From an uncultured Ruminococcus sp. (lineage in GTDB: Bacteria > Bacillota > Clostridia > Oscillospirales > Ruminococcaceae), in contig CADAEJ010000010.1 in assembly GCA_902786965.1 (NCBI GenBank), positions 35,696 through 99,695 on the forward strand: 64,000 nucleotides of DNA, in the 5' to 3' direction. Below are positions 7,663 through 15,568 of the stretch, one piece after another. Every line of letters starts with the position of its first letter. The first letter of the stretch is position 1. Made by a program: the position numbers and the translations under genes. Under the pieces are notes generated by a model. That model searched no databases, was not told the origin of the DNA, and saw only the letters and a list, made by a program, of their open reading frames with translations.

Positions 7663-8286
7663 TTATTCTGTATAAGCTCTGCCGTCTTTTATCTTTATCC
7701 TGCCCTCGCAAAACAGTGAAACAGCCTTTGGCAGCAGCTTCCACTCGACATTTTCCATTATCCTGCGCTGCAAAACCTCGGGGGTGTCATCGTTTTGCAC
7801 ATTCACCGTTCCCTGAAGTATTATCGCGCCCGCGTCAGCCTTCTCGTTGACGAAATGCACAGTCGCCCCCGATACCTTAACGCCGTATTCAAGAGCCTTT
7901 TCGTGTACCTTCAGCCCGTAGAAGCCCTCGCCGCAAAAGCTTGGTATCAGCGCAGGGTGAACGTTTATTATCCTGTATGGGTATGCCTTTGTAACGCACT
8001 CGTCAAGTATCGTCATAAAGCCTGCAAGCACAACAAGGTCAGCGTTCTGCCTGTTGAGCTCGGCAAGTATAGCCTCGCTGTACTGCCTGCTGTCTGCATA
8101 TTCCTTCCTTGGTATCACAACGGTGGGTATATCCGCCTTTTTTGCCCTTTCAAGAGCAAAAGCACCCTGCTTTGAGGAGATAACGCAGCTTATCTTTCCG
8201 CCCTTTATCTCACCACGGCTCTGCGCGTCGATAAGCGCCTGCAAATTCGTTCCGCCGCCCGAAACAAGCACAACTATATTTTTCAT
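7663..8286 (-). CDS. purN: Phosphoribosylglycinamide formyltransferase (GAR transformylase)
   Basis: Uses 10-formyl-THF to formylate GAR, step three of purine synthesis. The 207-residue length is normal. Family marks: NIVVLVSGGGTNLQALIDA at the N terminus (phosphate-binding loop), VLAGFMTILD, the catalytic INVHPALIPSF segment (Asn and His) and GATVHFVNEKADAGAIILQ with the catalytic Asp. It follows purM by 19 bases. The ribosome site AAGGAAAAAG precedes the ATG. Confidence 0.97.
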   Translation of the reverse strand: MKNIVVLVSGGGTNLQALIDAQSRGEIKGGKISCVISSKQGAFALERAKKADIPTVVIPRKEYADSRQYSEAILAELNRQNADLVVLAGFMTILDECVTKAYPYRIINVHPALIPSFCGEGFYGLKVHEKALEYGVKVSGATVHFVNEKADAGAIILQGTVNVQNDDTPEVLQRRIMENVEWKLLPKAVSLFCEGRIKIKDGRAYTE

Positions 8287-8305
8287 ATCTTTTTCCTTAA
8301 ATCAA

Positions 8306-9352
8306 TTATTCCGTGATGACTACGCCGTAGTCTGCCTCGATAAGCTCGCCCAGCACATAAGCGTCCTCGCCCGCAGCCCTGATAGCCTCGATAGCCTTGT
8401 CAGCATCAGCCTTGTCAACAACTACCGTCATTCCAACGCCCATGTTGAACGTGTTGAACATATCTCTTTCGGGGATATTTCCCGTCTTTGCGATAAGGTC
8501 GAAGATAGGCAGCACCTGAACGCCCTTTCTTGATATCTTCGCTGAAAGCCCCTTTGGAAGCGAACGCGGGATATTCTCGTAGAAGCCGCCGCCCGTGATG
8601 TGTGAGATGCTCTTGACATTCACGCTGTCAAGCAGGCTCATTATTGCCTTGACATATATCCTCGTCGGTGTGAGAAGCACCTCGCCGAGAGTTTTTCCGC
8701 CAAGCTCGTCATAGGTCTTGGCAAGGCTCTCCTCGCTCACGTCAAATACCTTTCTTACAAGGCTGAAGCCGTTTGAGTGAACGCCGCTTGATTTGATAGC
8801 GATCATAACGTCGCCTGCCTTCTGCTTGCTCGGATCGATTATCTTGTCCTTGTCAACAACGCCCACAGAGAAGCCTGCAAGGTCGTAGTCCTCGTCAGGC
8901 ATAAGACCGGGATGCTCCGCGGTCTCGCCGCCTATAAGCGCGCAGCCTGCCTGAACGCAGCCCTCTGCCACGCCCGAAACTATCTGTGCTATCTTCTCGG
9001 GGTAGTTCTTTCCGCACGCTATGTAGTCAAGGAAGAACTGCGGCTTTGCACCGCAGCAGATGATGTCGTTTACGCACATAGCCACACAGTCGATGCCGAC
9101 AGTATCGTGCTTGTCCAGCAGAAAAGCGATCTTTATCTTTGTGCCAACGCCGTCTGTGCCCGATACCAGCACAGGCTTGTTTATGCCCGTCATATCAAGC
9201 TCGAACAGTCCGCCGAAGCCGCCGATGCCGTCAAGCACGCCCTTTGTGGTAGTCCTTGCAACATACTGCTTCATAAGCTCGACTGCCTTGTAGCCTGCGG
9301 TAACGTCAACGCCCGCGTCCTTGTAGCTGTTTGAATAGCTGTTATTGTTCAT
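8306..9352 (-). CDS. purM: Phosphoribosylformylglycinamidine cyclo-ligase (AIR synthetase)
   Basis: ATP-dependent closure of the imidazole ring, FGAM to AIR, step five. The 348-residue protein has the normal layout: [89 protein letters not shown] and [13 protein letters not shown]. These are the metal and ATP-binding motifs of the AIRS/PurM fold. It is directly downstream of the damaged purF and upstream of purN. Confidence 0.97.
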   Translation of the reverse strand: MNNNSYSNSYKDAGVDVTAGYKAVELMKQYVARTTTKGVLDGIGGFGGLFELDMTGINKPVLVSGTDGVGTKIKIAFLLDKHDTVGIDCVAMCVNDIICCGAKPQFFLDYIACGKNYPEKIAQIVSGVAEGCVQAGCALIGGETAEHPGLMPDEDYDLAGFSVGVVDKDKIIDPSKQKAGDVMIAIKSSGVHSNGFSLVRKVFDVSEESLAKTYDELGGKTLGEVLLTPTRIYVKAIMSLLDSVNVKSISHITGGGFYENIPRSLPKGLSAKISRKGVQVLPIFDLIAKTGNIPERDMFNTFNMGVGMTVVVDKADADKAIEAIRAAGEDAYVLGELIEADYGVVITE

Positions 9353-9389
9353 TATAACTTGTCCTTTCGTTGTATGTTATATTTGGTCA

Positions 9390-10762
9390 TTATCCGATGC
9401 AGTTTTCTTTGCCGTTCCAGCAGTAGGTGCAAAGCTTGCAGCCTTCAAGCTCGACTGCCTTGACAGTGCCCTCGAGCGACTGGAATTCAAGCGATGTGAG
9501 TTCAAGCCTGCGGCATATCTCATCTCTGAGCAGCCTGCCTCTTTGCGTGTTGGAATCGCTGTACTCGTTGATATATTTAACGCCCTCAACGCCCTCGTGC
9601 TCGTCGATTATCTGCCTTGCGATAAGCTCAAGCTCCGAATTGCTGCGTGAGAAGTTCAGGTATTTGCAGCCGTACATTATCGGCGGGCAGGCAGAGCGCA
9701 TATGAACTTCCTTTGCGCCGTTCTCATAGAGAAACTCGACCGTTTCTCTCATCTGAGTGCCTCTTACTATGCTGTCATCAACAAACAGCAGCTTTTTGCC
9801 TTTGATAAGGTCGTGTACGGGGATCAGCTTCATCTTTGCGACCTTGTTTCTCATCGACTGGTTGGTAGGCATAAAGCTTCTCGGCCAGGTCGGAGTATAT
9901 TTTATGAACGGTCTTGCAAACGGTATGCCGCTTCGGTTTGCATAGCCTATCGCGTGCGGGGTACCTGAGTCGGGAACGCCGCAGACGTAGTCAACATCGG
10001 GCAGCCTGCCGTTCTTGATATCGTTTTCCGCCATTATCATACCGTTTCTCATTCTCATAGCCTCAACGTTCTTACCCTCGTAGGTGGCATTCGGGTAGCC
10101 GTAATAAGTCCATAAAAATGTACAGATGCTCATTTTGTCGGTGCCCTCGGCAAGTATCTCGTAGCCGTCCTTGTTCAGCTTCAATATCTCGCCTGCCTTC
10201 ATCTCGTGGCAGGTAGAATAGCCAAGCTTCATATACGCAAAATCCTCAAACGAGAAACAGAAACCGTCTGATCTTTTTCCTATGAGTATCGGCAGCTTGC
10301 CTGCCTTATCCCTTGCGCAGATGACCGAATCCTTGAGCATGATGACGAGCGACATGGTGCCCTGTATCTTGCTTTGAGCATATCTGATGCCGTCAACAAA
10401 ATTGTCCTTTTGAGCTATCAGCGCACCGATAAGGTCTGCTGAATTTATCGAACCGCTGCTCATCGCTTCAAAATTCGCACAGCCGCTTTGAAGAAGCTCG
10501 TCTGCGATATCACTTGCGTTATGTATCACACCTATCGAGCATATAGCGTAAAGTCCCAGCTTTGAGCGATCTCAACATCTTTTTCAAATTTAGTACGAAA
10601 CGGAGAATTCTCAATGCTGTGGATATTCCTCTGAAAGCCCAGATCAGCGGAATAAGATGTCATACCGCCGCGCCTTGTACCCAGATGTGAATGATAATCC
10701 GTCCCGAAAAATACATCCTGAATGCAGTCATTAGCCGAAACTGCTCCGAAAAAACCACCCAT
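9390..10762 (-). pseudogene. purF: Amidophosphoribosyltransferase, frame broken by an apparent internal deletion
   Basis: Codes for the first committed enzyme of purine synthesis, in two frames. The 5' part (10762 down to about 10535) gives MGGFFGAVS, TDYHSHLGTRRGGM, NIHSIENSPFRTKFEKDVEIA and then runs into a stop. The 3' part, open from about 10565 in another frame, gives SKLGLYAICSIGVIHNASD and continues to the C terminus, with the PRPP loop KLLFVDDSIVRGTQ and a terminal CKLCTYCWNGKE. Family members have some 20 more residues between FEKDV and LGLYAI (a GIGCISD-type segment), so about 60-70 bases, not a multiple of three, seem missing near 10550. The N terminus is Met-Gly-Gly, without the Cys that is the nucleophile of classical PurF. 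Either a real lesion or an assembly error. Confidence 0.88.
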
Positions 10763-10813
10763 AACTAAATCACCTGAACCCTTTTTGAAATGTATTTGCC
10801 AAAGATATCATCA

Positions 10814-11311
10814 TCAGATATCCTTCAGTGTTTCCTGAAGAGCAGCATCCTTAGCAGCAACGCCGTCTATCATAGCCTGCTTTTCAGCCTCGAGCTTTTT
10901 GGAAAGCTCCTCATCGGAAAGCGCAAGCATCTGAATAGCGAGTATCGCAGCGTTCTTTGCGCCGTCGATAGCTACCGTAGCAACAGGTATGCCCGAGGGC
11001 ATCATAACAGTTGCCAGCAGCGCGTCCATACCGTCAAGTGCAGCAGACTTGCAGGGGATACCGATAACAGGCAGTGTTGTGTGTCCTGCGATAACGCCCG
11101 CAAGGTGCGCAGCCATTCCCGCAGCGCATATGATAACGCCAAAGCCGTTTGCCTTTGCATTTGCAGCAAACTCGCTTGCAAGCGCAGGTGTGCGGTGTGC
11201 GCTCATAACGTGGCACTCGTAATCAACACCGTAGTTTTTCAGCTCTGCTATCGCTTTTTTTACAACAGGCAGATCGCTGTCCGAACCCATGATCACAGCT
11301 ACTTTTTTCAT
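10814..11311 (-). CDS. purE: N5-carboxyaminoimidazole ribonucleotide mutase
   Basis: Converts N5-CAIR to CAIR, step six of purine synthesis. The 165-residue protein has the class I PurE motif set: [47 protein letters not shown] and [19 protein letters not shown]. The ATG at 11311 is chosen because GGAGG (11324-11320) is eight bases away; the ATG at 11317 would be only two bases away. It is the first enzyme gene of the operon and its ribosome site directly follows the T-run of the leader terminator. Confidence 0.97.
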   Translation of the reverse strand: MKKVAVIMGSDSDLPVVKKAIAELKNYGVDYECHVMSAHRTPALASEFAANAKANGFGVIICAAGMAAHLAGVIAGHTTLPVIGIPCKSAALDGMDALLATVMMPSGIPVATVAIDGAKNAAILAIQMLALSDEELSKKLEAEKQAMIDGVAAKDAALQETLKDI

Positions 11312-11323
11312 TTTCATTACCTC

Positions 11324-11359
11324 CGAAAAACAAAAAACTGCAACTTGACCGTTGCAGTT
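11324..11359 (-). terminator. Attenuator-like terminator in the purine operon leader
   Basis: On the minus strand a perfect nine-base stem, AACTGCAAC-ggtcaa-GTTGCAGTT (11359-11336), runs straight into TTTTTG TTTTT and then the purE ribosome site. The terminator is therefore inside the operon leader, after the promoter and before purE. The stop codon of the leader ORF (11360-11358) overlaps the first two bases of the stem. Confidence 0.8.
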
Positions 11360-11483
11360 ATATTTTACCCGTATTTGTCTGTATGCGTGAAGACATAATT
11401 GAGTGCGCAAAAGCAAAGCGGTAAGTGCCGTGACAGCAGTATCCGCCGATTGCGTATGGAGTTGATGAACCGAAGATATTCAT
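11358..11483 (-). CDS. Possible 41-residue leader peptide upstream of purE
   Basis: A short ORF with a strong ribosome site, GGAGGG, five to six bases before its ATG at 11483. It starts MNIFGSSTPYAIGGY, continues CCHGTYRFAFAHSIM and ends NTGKI. Its TAA stop touches the 5' arm of the terminator that precedes purE, so a ribosome ending here would cover the stem. That geometry suggests a translated leader that controls readthrough. I know of no family for it. It may instead be a chance ORF; the position of the ribosome site and stop make me favour a real one. Confidence 0.5.
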   Translation of the reverse strand: MNIFGSSTPYAIGGYCCHGTYRFAFAHSIMSSRIQTNTGKI

Positions 11484-11554
11484 AAAAAGCCCTCCGCACG
11501 TGATTTTTGCGTTTACAAGCACGCCTTTTGTGCAACAGAAAAACTCACAATATA

Positions 11555-11583
11555 ATTGTACAATATTTGCTTTTAAATTTCAA
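11555..11583 (-). promoter_or_regulatory. Promoter of the purine operon
   Basis: Minus strand TTGAAA (11583-11578), 17-base spacer, TACAAT (11560-11555). The predicted start near 11548 gives a leader of about 235 bases before purE. I looked for a guanine, PRPP or ZTP riboswitch core in that leader and did not find one. Confidence 0.75.
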
Positions 11584-11667
11584 CACCCGCGCATATAAAA
11601 TTTATGTCAATTTCTTTCGACAGAATTGTGAATTTTAACCACGGCTCGTATAATGCTTATTCTTTTG

Positions 11668-11892
11668 TCACAAGAATTGGTTTCGTGAAAGCTGCTGCGC
11701 GTTTGTCATATCGTCCACAAGCTGCTGCATCTCGCTCACGGAATGAGCGTTGTGGCTGTCTCTTATAAGCTGCTGCTTCTGCACGGGCGAGAGCTTGTTG
11801 AAAACGTCAAACGCGAGCACGTTCTGCGCCATCGCCATAGAAAGCCCCAGCGGTATATCCTGCGGCGAGTAGACAGGCTTTATCTTTTTCAT
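11668..11892 (-). CDS. Small conserved protein of unknown function
   Basis: A 74-residue protein, MKKIKPVYSPQDIPLGLSMA at the start, then MAQNVLAFDVFNKLSPVQKQ and QQLIRDSHNAHSVSEMQQLV. The order of a PLGL-A-AQN stretch, a LS-xx-KQ helix and a final SxxEMQxLV helix recurs in small clostridial proteins I have seen without an assigned role. The ATG at 11892 follows GGAGGG by seven bases; the longer in-frame start at 11952 has no ribosome site. Its 5' untranslated region contains a seven-base stem, ACGGAAA/TTTCCGT, at 11916-11934. A -10-like TATAAT lies at 11947-11942 but no convincing -35 box accompanies it. Confidence 0.75.
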   Translation of the reverse strand: MKKIKPVYSPQDIPLGLSMAMAQNVLAFDVFNKLSPVQKQQLIRDSHNAHSVSEMQQLVDDMTNAQQLSRNQFL

Positions 11893-11989
11893 ATCATTCC
11901 CTCCTTTTTGTGATGACGGAAAAACTCTTTCCGTACCGCATATTATACCCACTATCTGCGATTATAAACACATAGTCCGAAAATTGCTG

Positions 11990-12018
11990 TTGACAGCACC
12001 TTTTCATTTTGTTATACT
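11990..12018 (+). promoter_or_regulatory. Promoter of rsmA
   Basis: TTGACA (11990-11995), 17-base spacer, TATACT (12013-12018). Confidence 0.8.
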
Positions 12019-12051
12019 CATTACAGTTAATGATTTTCGGAGGTCTTGGCA

Positions 12052-12912
12052 TTGGATAATTTGTGGAATATCGCAACGATAAAGTCTGTAATGGAAAAGC
12101 ACGGCTTTACGTTCTCAAAAGCGCTCGGTCAGAATTTTCTCGTCAACCCGTCCGTCTGCCCGAAGATAGCAGAGCTTGGCAACGCCAAAAAAGGCTTCGG
12201 CGTGCTTGAGATAGGCACGGGCATCGGCGTTCTCACCAACGAGCTTGCAAAGCGTGCCGATAAGGTCGTAGCGATAGAGATAGACAAACGGCTGATACCC
12301 GTTTTGCAGGAAACTCTTGCCGAGTACGACAACGTAAAAATAATCAACGATGATGTTATGAAGGTAGACCTTGCAGAGCTTATCCGGACCGAGTTTGCAG
12401 GGCTTGATGTCGCCGTGTGCGCAAACCTGCCTTACTACATCACCTCGCCCGTCATCATGACCCTGCTTGAACAGCGCCTGCCGATAAAAACCATCACCGT
12501 TATGGTGCAAAAGGAGGCAGGTACGCGCCTTTGCGCAAAAATGGGCACGCGGGAAATGGGCGCGGTCACGGTCGCGATAAACTACTTTGCAAATGCAAGG
12601 GTGCTGTTCAACGTTTCAAGAGGCAGCTTTATGCCGCCGCCGAATGTTGACAGCTGCGTGGTGCAGTTTGAGCTGCGCGATAAAACTCCCCAGGGCGTTA
12701 GTGATGAAGAATTCTTTTTCAAGGTCGCAAGAGGTGCGTTCTCGCAGCGCAGAAAAACGCTGTGCAACTCTGTTTCCTCGGCGCTTTGCATTGATAAAAG
12801 CATAACCGCCGCCGCAATAGAGCAGGCAGGTCTTGACCCGTCGGTGCGCCCCGAAAAGCTGTCTATGCAGCAGCTTATCCTGTTCAGCGAAAATCTCAAA
12901 AGACTGATATGA
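12052..12912 (+). CDS. rsmA: 16S rRNA dimethyladenosine transferase
   Basis: Dimethylates A1518 and A1519 in the 3' hairpin of 16S rRNA during 30S maturation. The 286-residue protein shows FSKALGQNFLVNPSVC, the SAM-binding loop VLEIGTGIGVLTNELA at about 48-63, IEIDKRLIPVL and the catalytic NLPYYITSPVI motif near 123. The C-terminal helical domain (FSQRRKTL, LDPSVRPEKLS) is intact. The start is a TTG at 12052, eight bases from the CGGAGG ribosome site; a TTG at 12046 is too close to it. It has its own promoter and terminator, a single-gene unit ahead of spoIIE. Confidence 0.96.
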   Translation: MDNLWNIATIKSVMEKHGFTFSKALGQNFLVNPSVCPKIAELGNAKKGFGVLEIGTGIGVLTNELAKRADKVVAIEIDKRLIPVLQETLAEYDNVKIINDDVMKVDLAELIRTEFAGLDVAVCANLPYYITSPVIMTLLEQRLPIKTITVMVQKEAGTRLCAKMGTREMGAVTVAINYFANARVLFNVSRGSFMPPPNVDSCVVQFELRDKTPQGVSDEEFFFKVARGAFSQRRKTLCNSVSSALCIDKSITAAAIEQAGLDPSVRPEKLSMQQLILFSENLKRLI

Positions 12913-12918
12913 ACTCAC

Positions 12919-12950
12919 AGCCGTTCCTTGTGAACGGCTTTTATTTTTTT
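12919..12950 (+). terminator. Terminator of rsmA
   Basis: AGCCGTTC (12919-12926), loop, GAACGGCT (12932-12939), then TTTATTTTTTT. Confidence 0.88.
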
Positions 12951-12966
12951 ACGCACAAAAACTAAA

Positions 12967-13018
12967 ATCGACACTTTTCACACGCGCCTTGATGTATGCT
13001 TGGATACGGCTGTAAAAT
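12967..13018 (+). promoter_or_regulatory. Possible spoIIE promoter with a 0A-box-like site
   Basis: TTGATG (12989-12994) and TAAAAT (13013-13018) are 18 bases apart. Just upstream, ATCGACA (12967-12973) is the reverse complement of TGTCGAT, one base from the Spo0A box TGTCGAA. In Bacillus spoIIE is switched on by Spo0A from such sites. A seven-base match is weak evidence by itself. Confidence 0.42.
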
Positions 13019-13055
13019 GTAAAAATCCAAGGATACGAAAGGTGCCGTGATACAA

Positions 13056-15362
13056 ATGGAAAAGTTAAAACATATGATAGGAGCGCATCTTGCAGGGGAT
13101 GAACACAAGCTCGTGCTTGCCGCTGTAATGCTTGTAGCAGGCTTTGTTTCAAGCTTTGGAAAGCTGCTTGGACACCCCTCGCAGATGAATGTCGCCGTTG
13201 CCGTCCTCGCAGGTGAGAATATCCTGCCCGTCTTTGTCGGTTCTGCGCTGGGGTATGCTGTGATGGGCAGCTTCACGCAGGGCGCGGTGCAGCTTTGCGC
13301 GATGCTCGTTATCGCAGGTCTGCGCTGGATACTGCCTGCGGACAAGCTCGGCAGCTTTGGCAGAAAAAGCGAGCCTGCACTTACCTCGCTGATAACCTGC
13401 GGCGTGCTGATACTTTTCAGCTGTGTTATGTCAGCGGCGATGCCCTCAAACAGCTTTCTTACATCGCTGCGTATGATAAATGCACTGCTTTGCGGCTGCA
13501 CGGTGTTCTCGGCGATGAACATTATGCAAAGCAGCGTCCTCAAGGGTATTTACAACATCGGCGGTGTCAACGGGATATACATAGGCATCGTTTATGTGAT
13601 GGCAGTTTCCACACTTACTTCTGTCCCTGCGGGAGTTTTCAACCTCGGCAGAGCAGCAGGCTGCTTTTGTATGCTCATGGCAGTGCGCCGTTTTCATCAG
13701 ACAGGCGGTGCGGTAGCAGGCGCGCTTACCACCTGCGGCGTGCTCATCTGCGCGCCAATGCTTGCGAAAAACACGCTGCTGCTCGCTACATCGGGACTTA
13801 TCTGCGGCGTTTTCGCCTGCTTCGGGATGACCGTCACGGTGCTTGTTTTCATCGCAGTCTCGCTTATCAGCCTTGCCGCACTTGGCGTGAATTCCGATAC
13901 CTTCCCGATGCTCGCCGATATCCTGCTTGGCAGCCTTGTGTTTTTCTGCGTGCCGCTGCCTGCCGTCAAGAAGCTGACACGGCGCATCACAGGCTTTGAA
14001 AGCTCGGTCGATATCGTCAGCCAGACGACAGCATCAAAGCTTGGCTTTGCCTCGTCCGAGATAGGCGAGATACGCTCCCAGCTTTCGCAGGTTACCGCCG
14101 CGATGCAGCGCAGAGCGCATAAGACCGATATCTGCGCGATAGTTTGCAAAGCTGCCTGCACCGATTGCCCATTCGCCAAACGCTGCTTTGAGCATAAGCA
14201 GCAGCTCGACCGTTCGCTTGCCGCGCTTGCACACATCAGCGCAAAATTCAACTGCATCAGCCAAAGCGATGTTACCCTGCACCTGCCGTCCTGCCACCGC
14301 CCAGAGTATATGACCGAGCGCTTCAACCACGCCTACTCGCTTATGATATCCGAGAAAGCAAACGATATGCGTATGGGCGAAATGCGCGGACTTATGTGCG
14401 AGCAGCTATCCTGTATGCAGGATATCCTGCGTGACCTCTCGCTTCGTGCGGGTCAGGTCAGAAGCATCGACACCGCGCTGTCAGCACAGGTGCGCAATTG
14501 CTTTGATGCGCTTGGCTATCCCAATGCAAAGGCGTGCGTCTATGTCGATGACGAGCTTAACCGCCGCGCCGATGTCTACCTTACCGCCGATTACTGCGGC
14601 GACCTTGTTAAGCTGACCTCAAAGGTATCCGCCATAATCGGCTGTGTGCTTGATGTCCCCGTGTGCGTAAAGTCGGAAAACATGACGCGTATGACATTTT
14701 GCGAAACACCTGCGTTTGAGGTGCAGACCGCGTCGTTCTGTGCCTCGCGCAGCGGCGAGTATTCGGGCGATACATACGAGATCATCGACATCAGCGCCGC
14801 AGAAAAGTATATAATCCTCTCCGACGGAATGGGTACGGGCAAGCGCGCACGGCTGGACTCGGTGTTCTCCGTCAGCCTCGTTTCGCGCCTGCTGCGCTGC
14901 GGTATGAGCGTTACCACCGCGCACAAAATGGTCAACTCGATGATGCGCGTCAAGGGTTGGGAGGAGTCCTTTGCTACCCTTGATATTGTCCGCCTTGACC
15001 TGTGCGGAGGCAGCGCTGGACTTATGAAATCGGGCGCAGCCGCAAGCTATCTGTGCCGTGACGGCGGCTTGAAGGTATTCACGTCAGATGCCTTTCCCGC
15101 GGGCATACTGCCTGCCTGCCGCCCCGATACCGCCGATATCAAGCTGTTTGACGGCGATATACTTATGCTCGCATCGGACGGCGTTGAGCAAAGCGCTGCA
15201 CGAAAGCTCGCCGTGCTCTCGCGCAAATGTGCGGATACCGATAAGCTGTGCAGCGAACTTGGCGCGTACTGTATGGACATCTGCGGCGGAGAACCCAAGG
15301 ACGACCTTACTATCATTCTTGTTAAAATAATAAAAAAACGAACAAATTGTTTAAAAGATTGA
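13056..15362 (+). CDS. spoIIE: Stage II sporulation protein E, PP2C-type phosphatase
   Basis: Membrane phosphatase that dephosphorylates the SpoIIAA anti-anti-sigma factor and so activates sigma F in the forespore. The 768-residue protein has about ten hydrophobic helices in residues 20-305 (for example VLAAVMLVAGFVSSFG, GVLILFSCVMSAA), a central region with clustered Cys (VCKAACTDCPFAKRCF), and a C-terminal PP2C domain with YIILSDGMGTGKRA near 580 (catalytic Asp), FATLDIVRLDL, ILMLASDGVEQ and PKDDLTIILVKI at the end. The ATG at 13056 is preferred, about 11 bases from AAAGGTG; a GTG at 13047 is only two bases away. Its presence points to an endospore-forming lineage. The terminator overlaps the 3' end. 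Confidence 0.95.
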   Translation: MEKLKHMIGAHLAGDEHKLVLAAVMLVAGFVSSFGKLLGHPSQMNVAVAVLAGENILPVFVGSALGYAVMGSFTQGAVQLCAMLVIAGLRWILPADKLGSFGRKSEPALTSLITCGVLILFSCVMSAAMPSNSFLTSLRMINALLCGCTVFSAMNIMQSSVLKGIYNIGGVNGIYIGIVYVMAVSTLTSVPAGVFNLGRAAGCFCMLMAVRRFHQTGGAVAGALTTCGVLICAPMLAKNTLLLATSGLICGVFACFGMTVTVLVFIAVSLISLAALGVNSDTFPMLADILLGSLVFFCVPLPAVKKLTRRITGFESSVDIVSQTTASKLGFASSEIGEIRSQLSQVTAAMQRRAHKTDICAIVCKAACTDCPFAKRCFEHKQQLDRSLAALAHISAKFNCISQSDVTLHLPSCHRPEYMTERFNHAYSLMISEKANDMRMGEMRGLMCEQLSCMQDILRDLSLRAGQVRSIDTALSAQVRNCFDALGYPNAKACVYVDDELNRRADVYLTADYCGDLVKLTSKVSAIIGCVLDVPVCVKSENMTRMTFCETPAFEVQTASFCASRSGEYSGDTYEIIDISAAEKYIILSDGMGTGKRARLDSVFSVSLVSRLLRCGMSVTTAHKMVNSMMRVKGWEESFATLDIVRLDLCGGSAGLMKSGAAASYLCRDGGLKVFTSDAFPAGILPACRPDTADIKLFDGDILMLASDGVEQSAARKLAVLSRKCADTDKLCSELGAYCMDICGGEPKDDLTIILVKIIKKRTNCLKD

Positions 15363-15378
15363 TTTGTTCTGTTTTCTT
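15340..15378 (+). terminator. Terminator of spoIIE
   Basis: GAACAAAT (15340-15347) pairs with ATTTGTTC (15362-15369), followed by TGTTTTCTT. The 5' arm lies inside the last codons of spoIIE. Confidence 0.65.
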
Positions 15379-15465
15379 AACGAATAGATCTTAAAAACTT
15401 TTGTGCAAAATATACAAATCAGGTGTGCTAAATATGTGTGATACTGAAATCATTTACTAAAACGC

Positions 15466-15494
15466 TTGCATTATTATTTAAAAAAGGTTAAAAT
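15466..15494 (+). promoter_or_regulatory. Promoter of the glycogen operon
   Basis: TTGCAT (15466-15471), 17-base spacer, TAAAAT (15489-15494). The start would be near 15501, giving a leader of about 68 bases before glgB; no riboswitch was recognised in it. Confidence 0.7.
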
Positions 15495-15568
15495 ATATGT
15501 TGAGGAAGAATGTCCCTTTGCAGACAGAGCTTCTCTTATAAAATCAATAACTTGTCAGGAGGACAGAA

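Noticed and set aside
11324-11548. Purine, PRPP or ZTP riboswitch in the purE leader
   Set aside because: None of the conserved core segments of these classes was found on reading the leader; a leader ORF and terminator explain the structure better.
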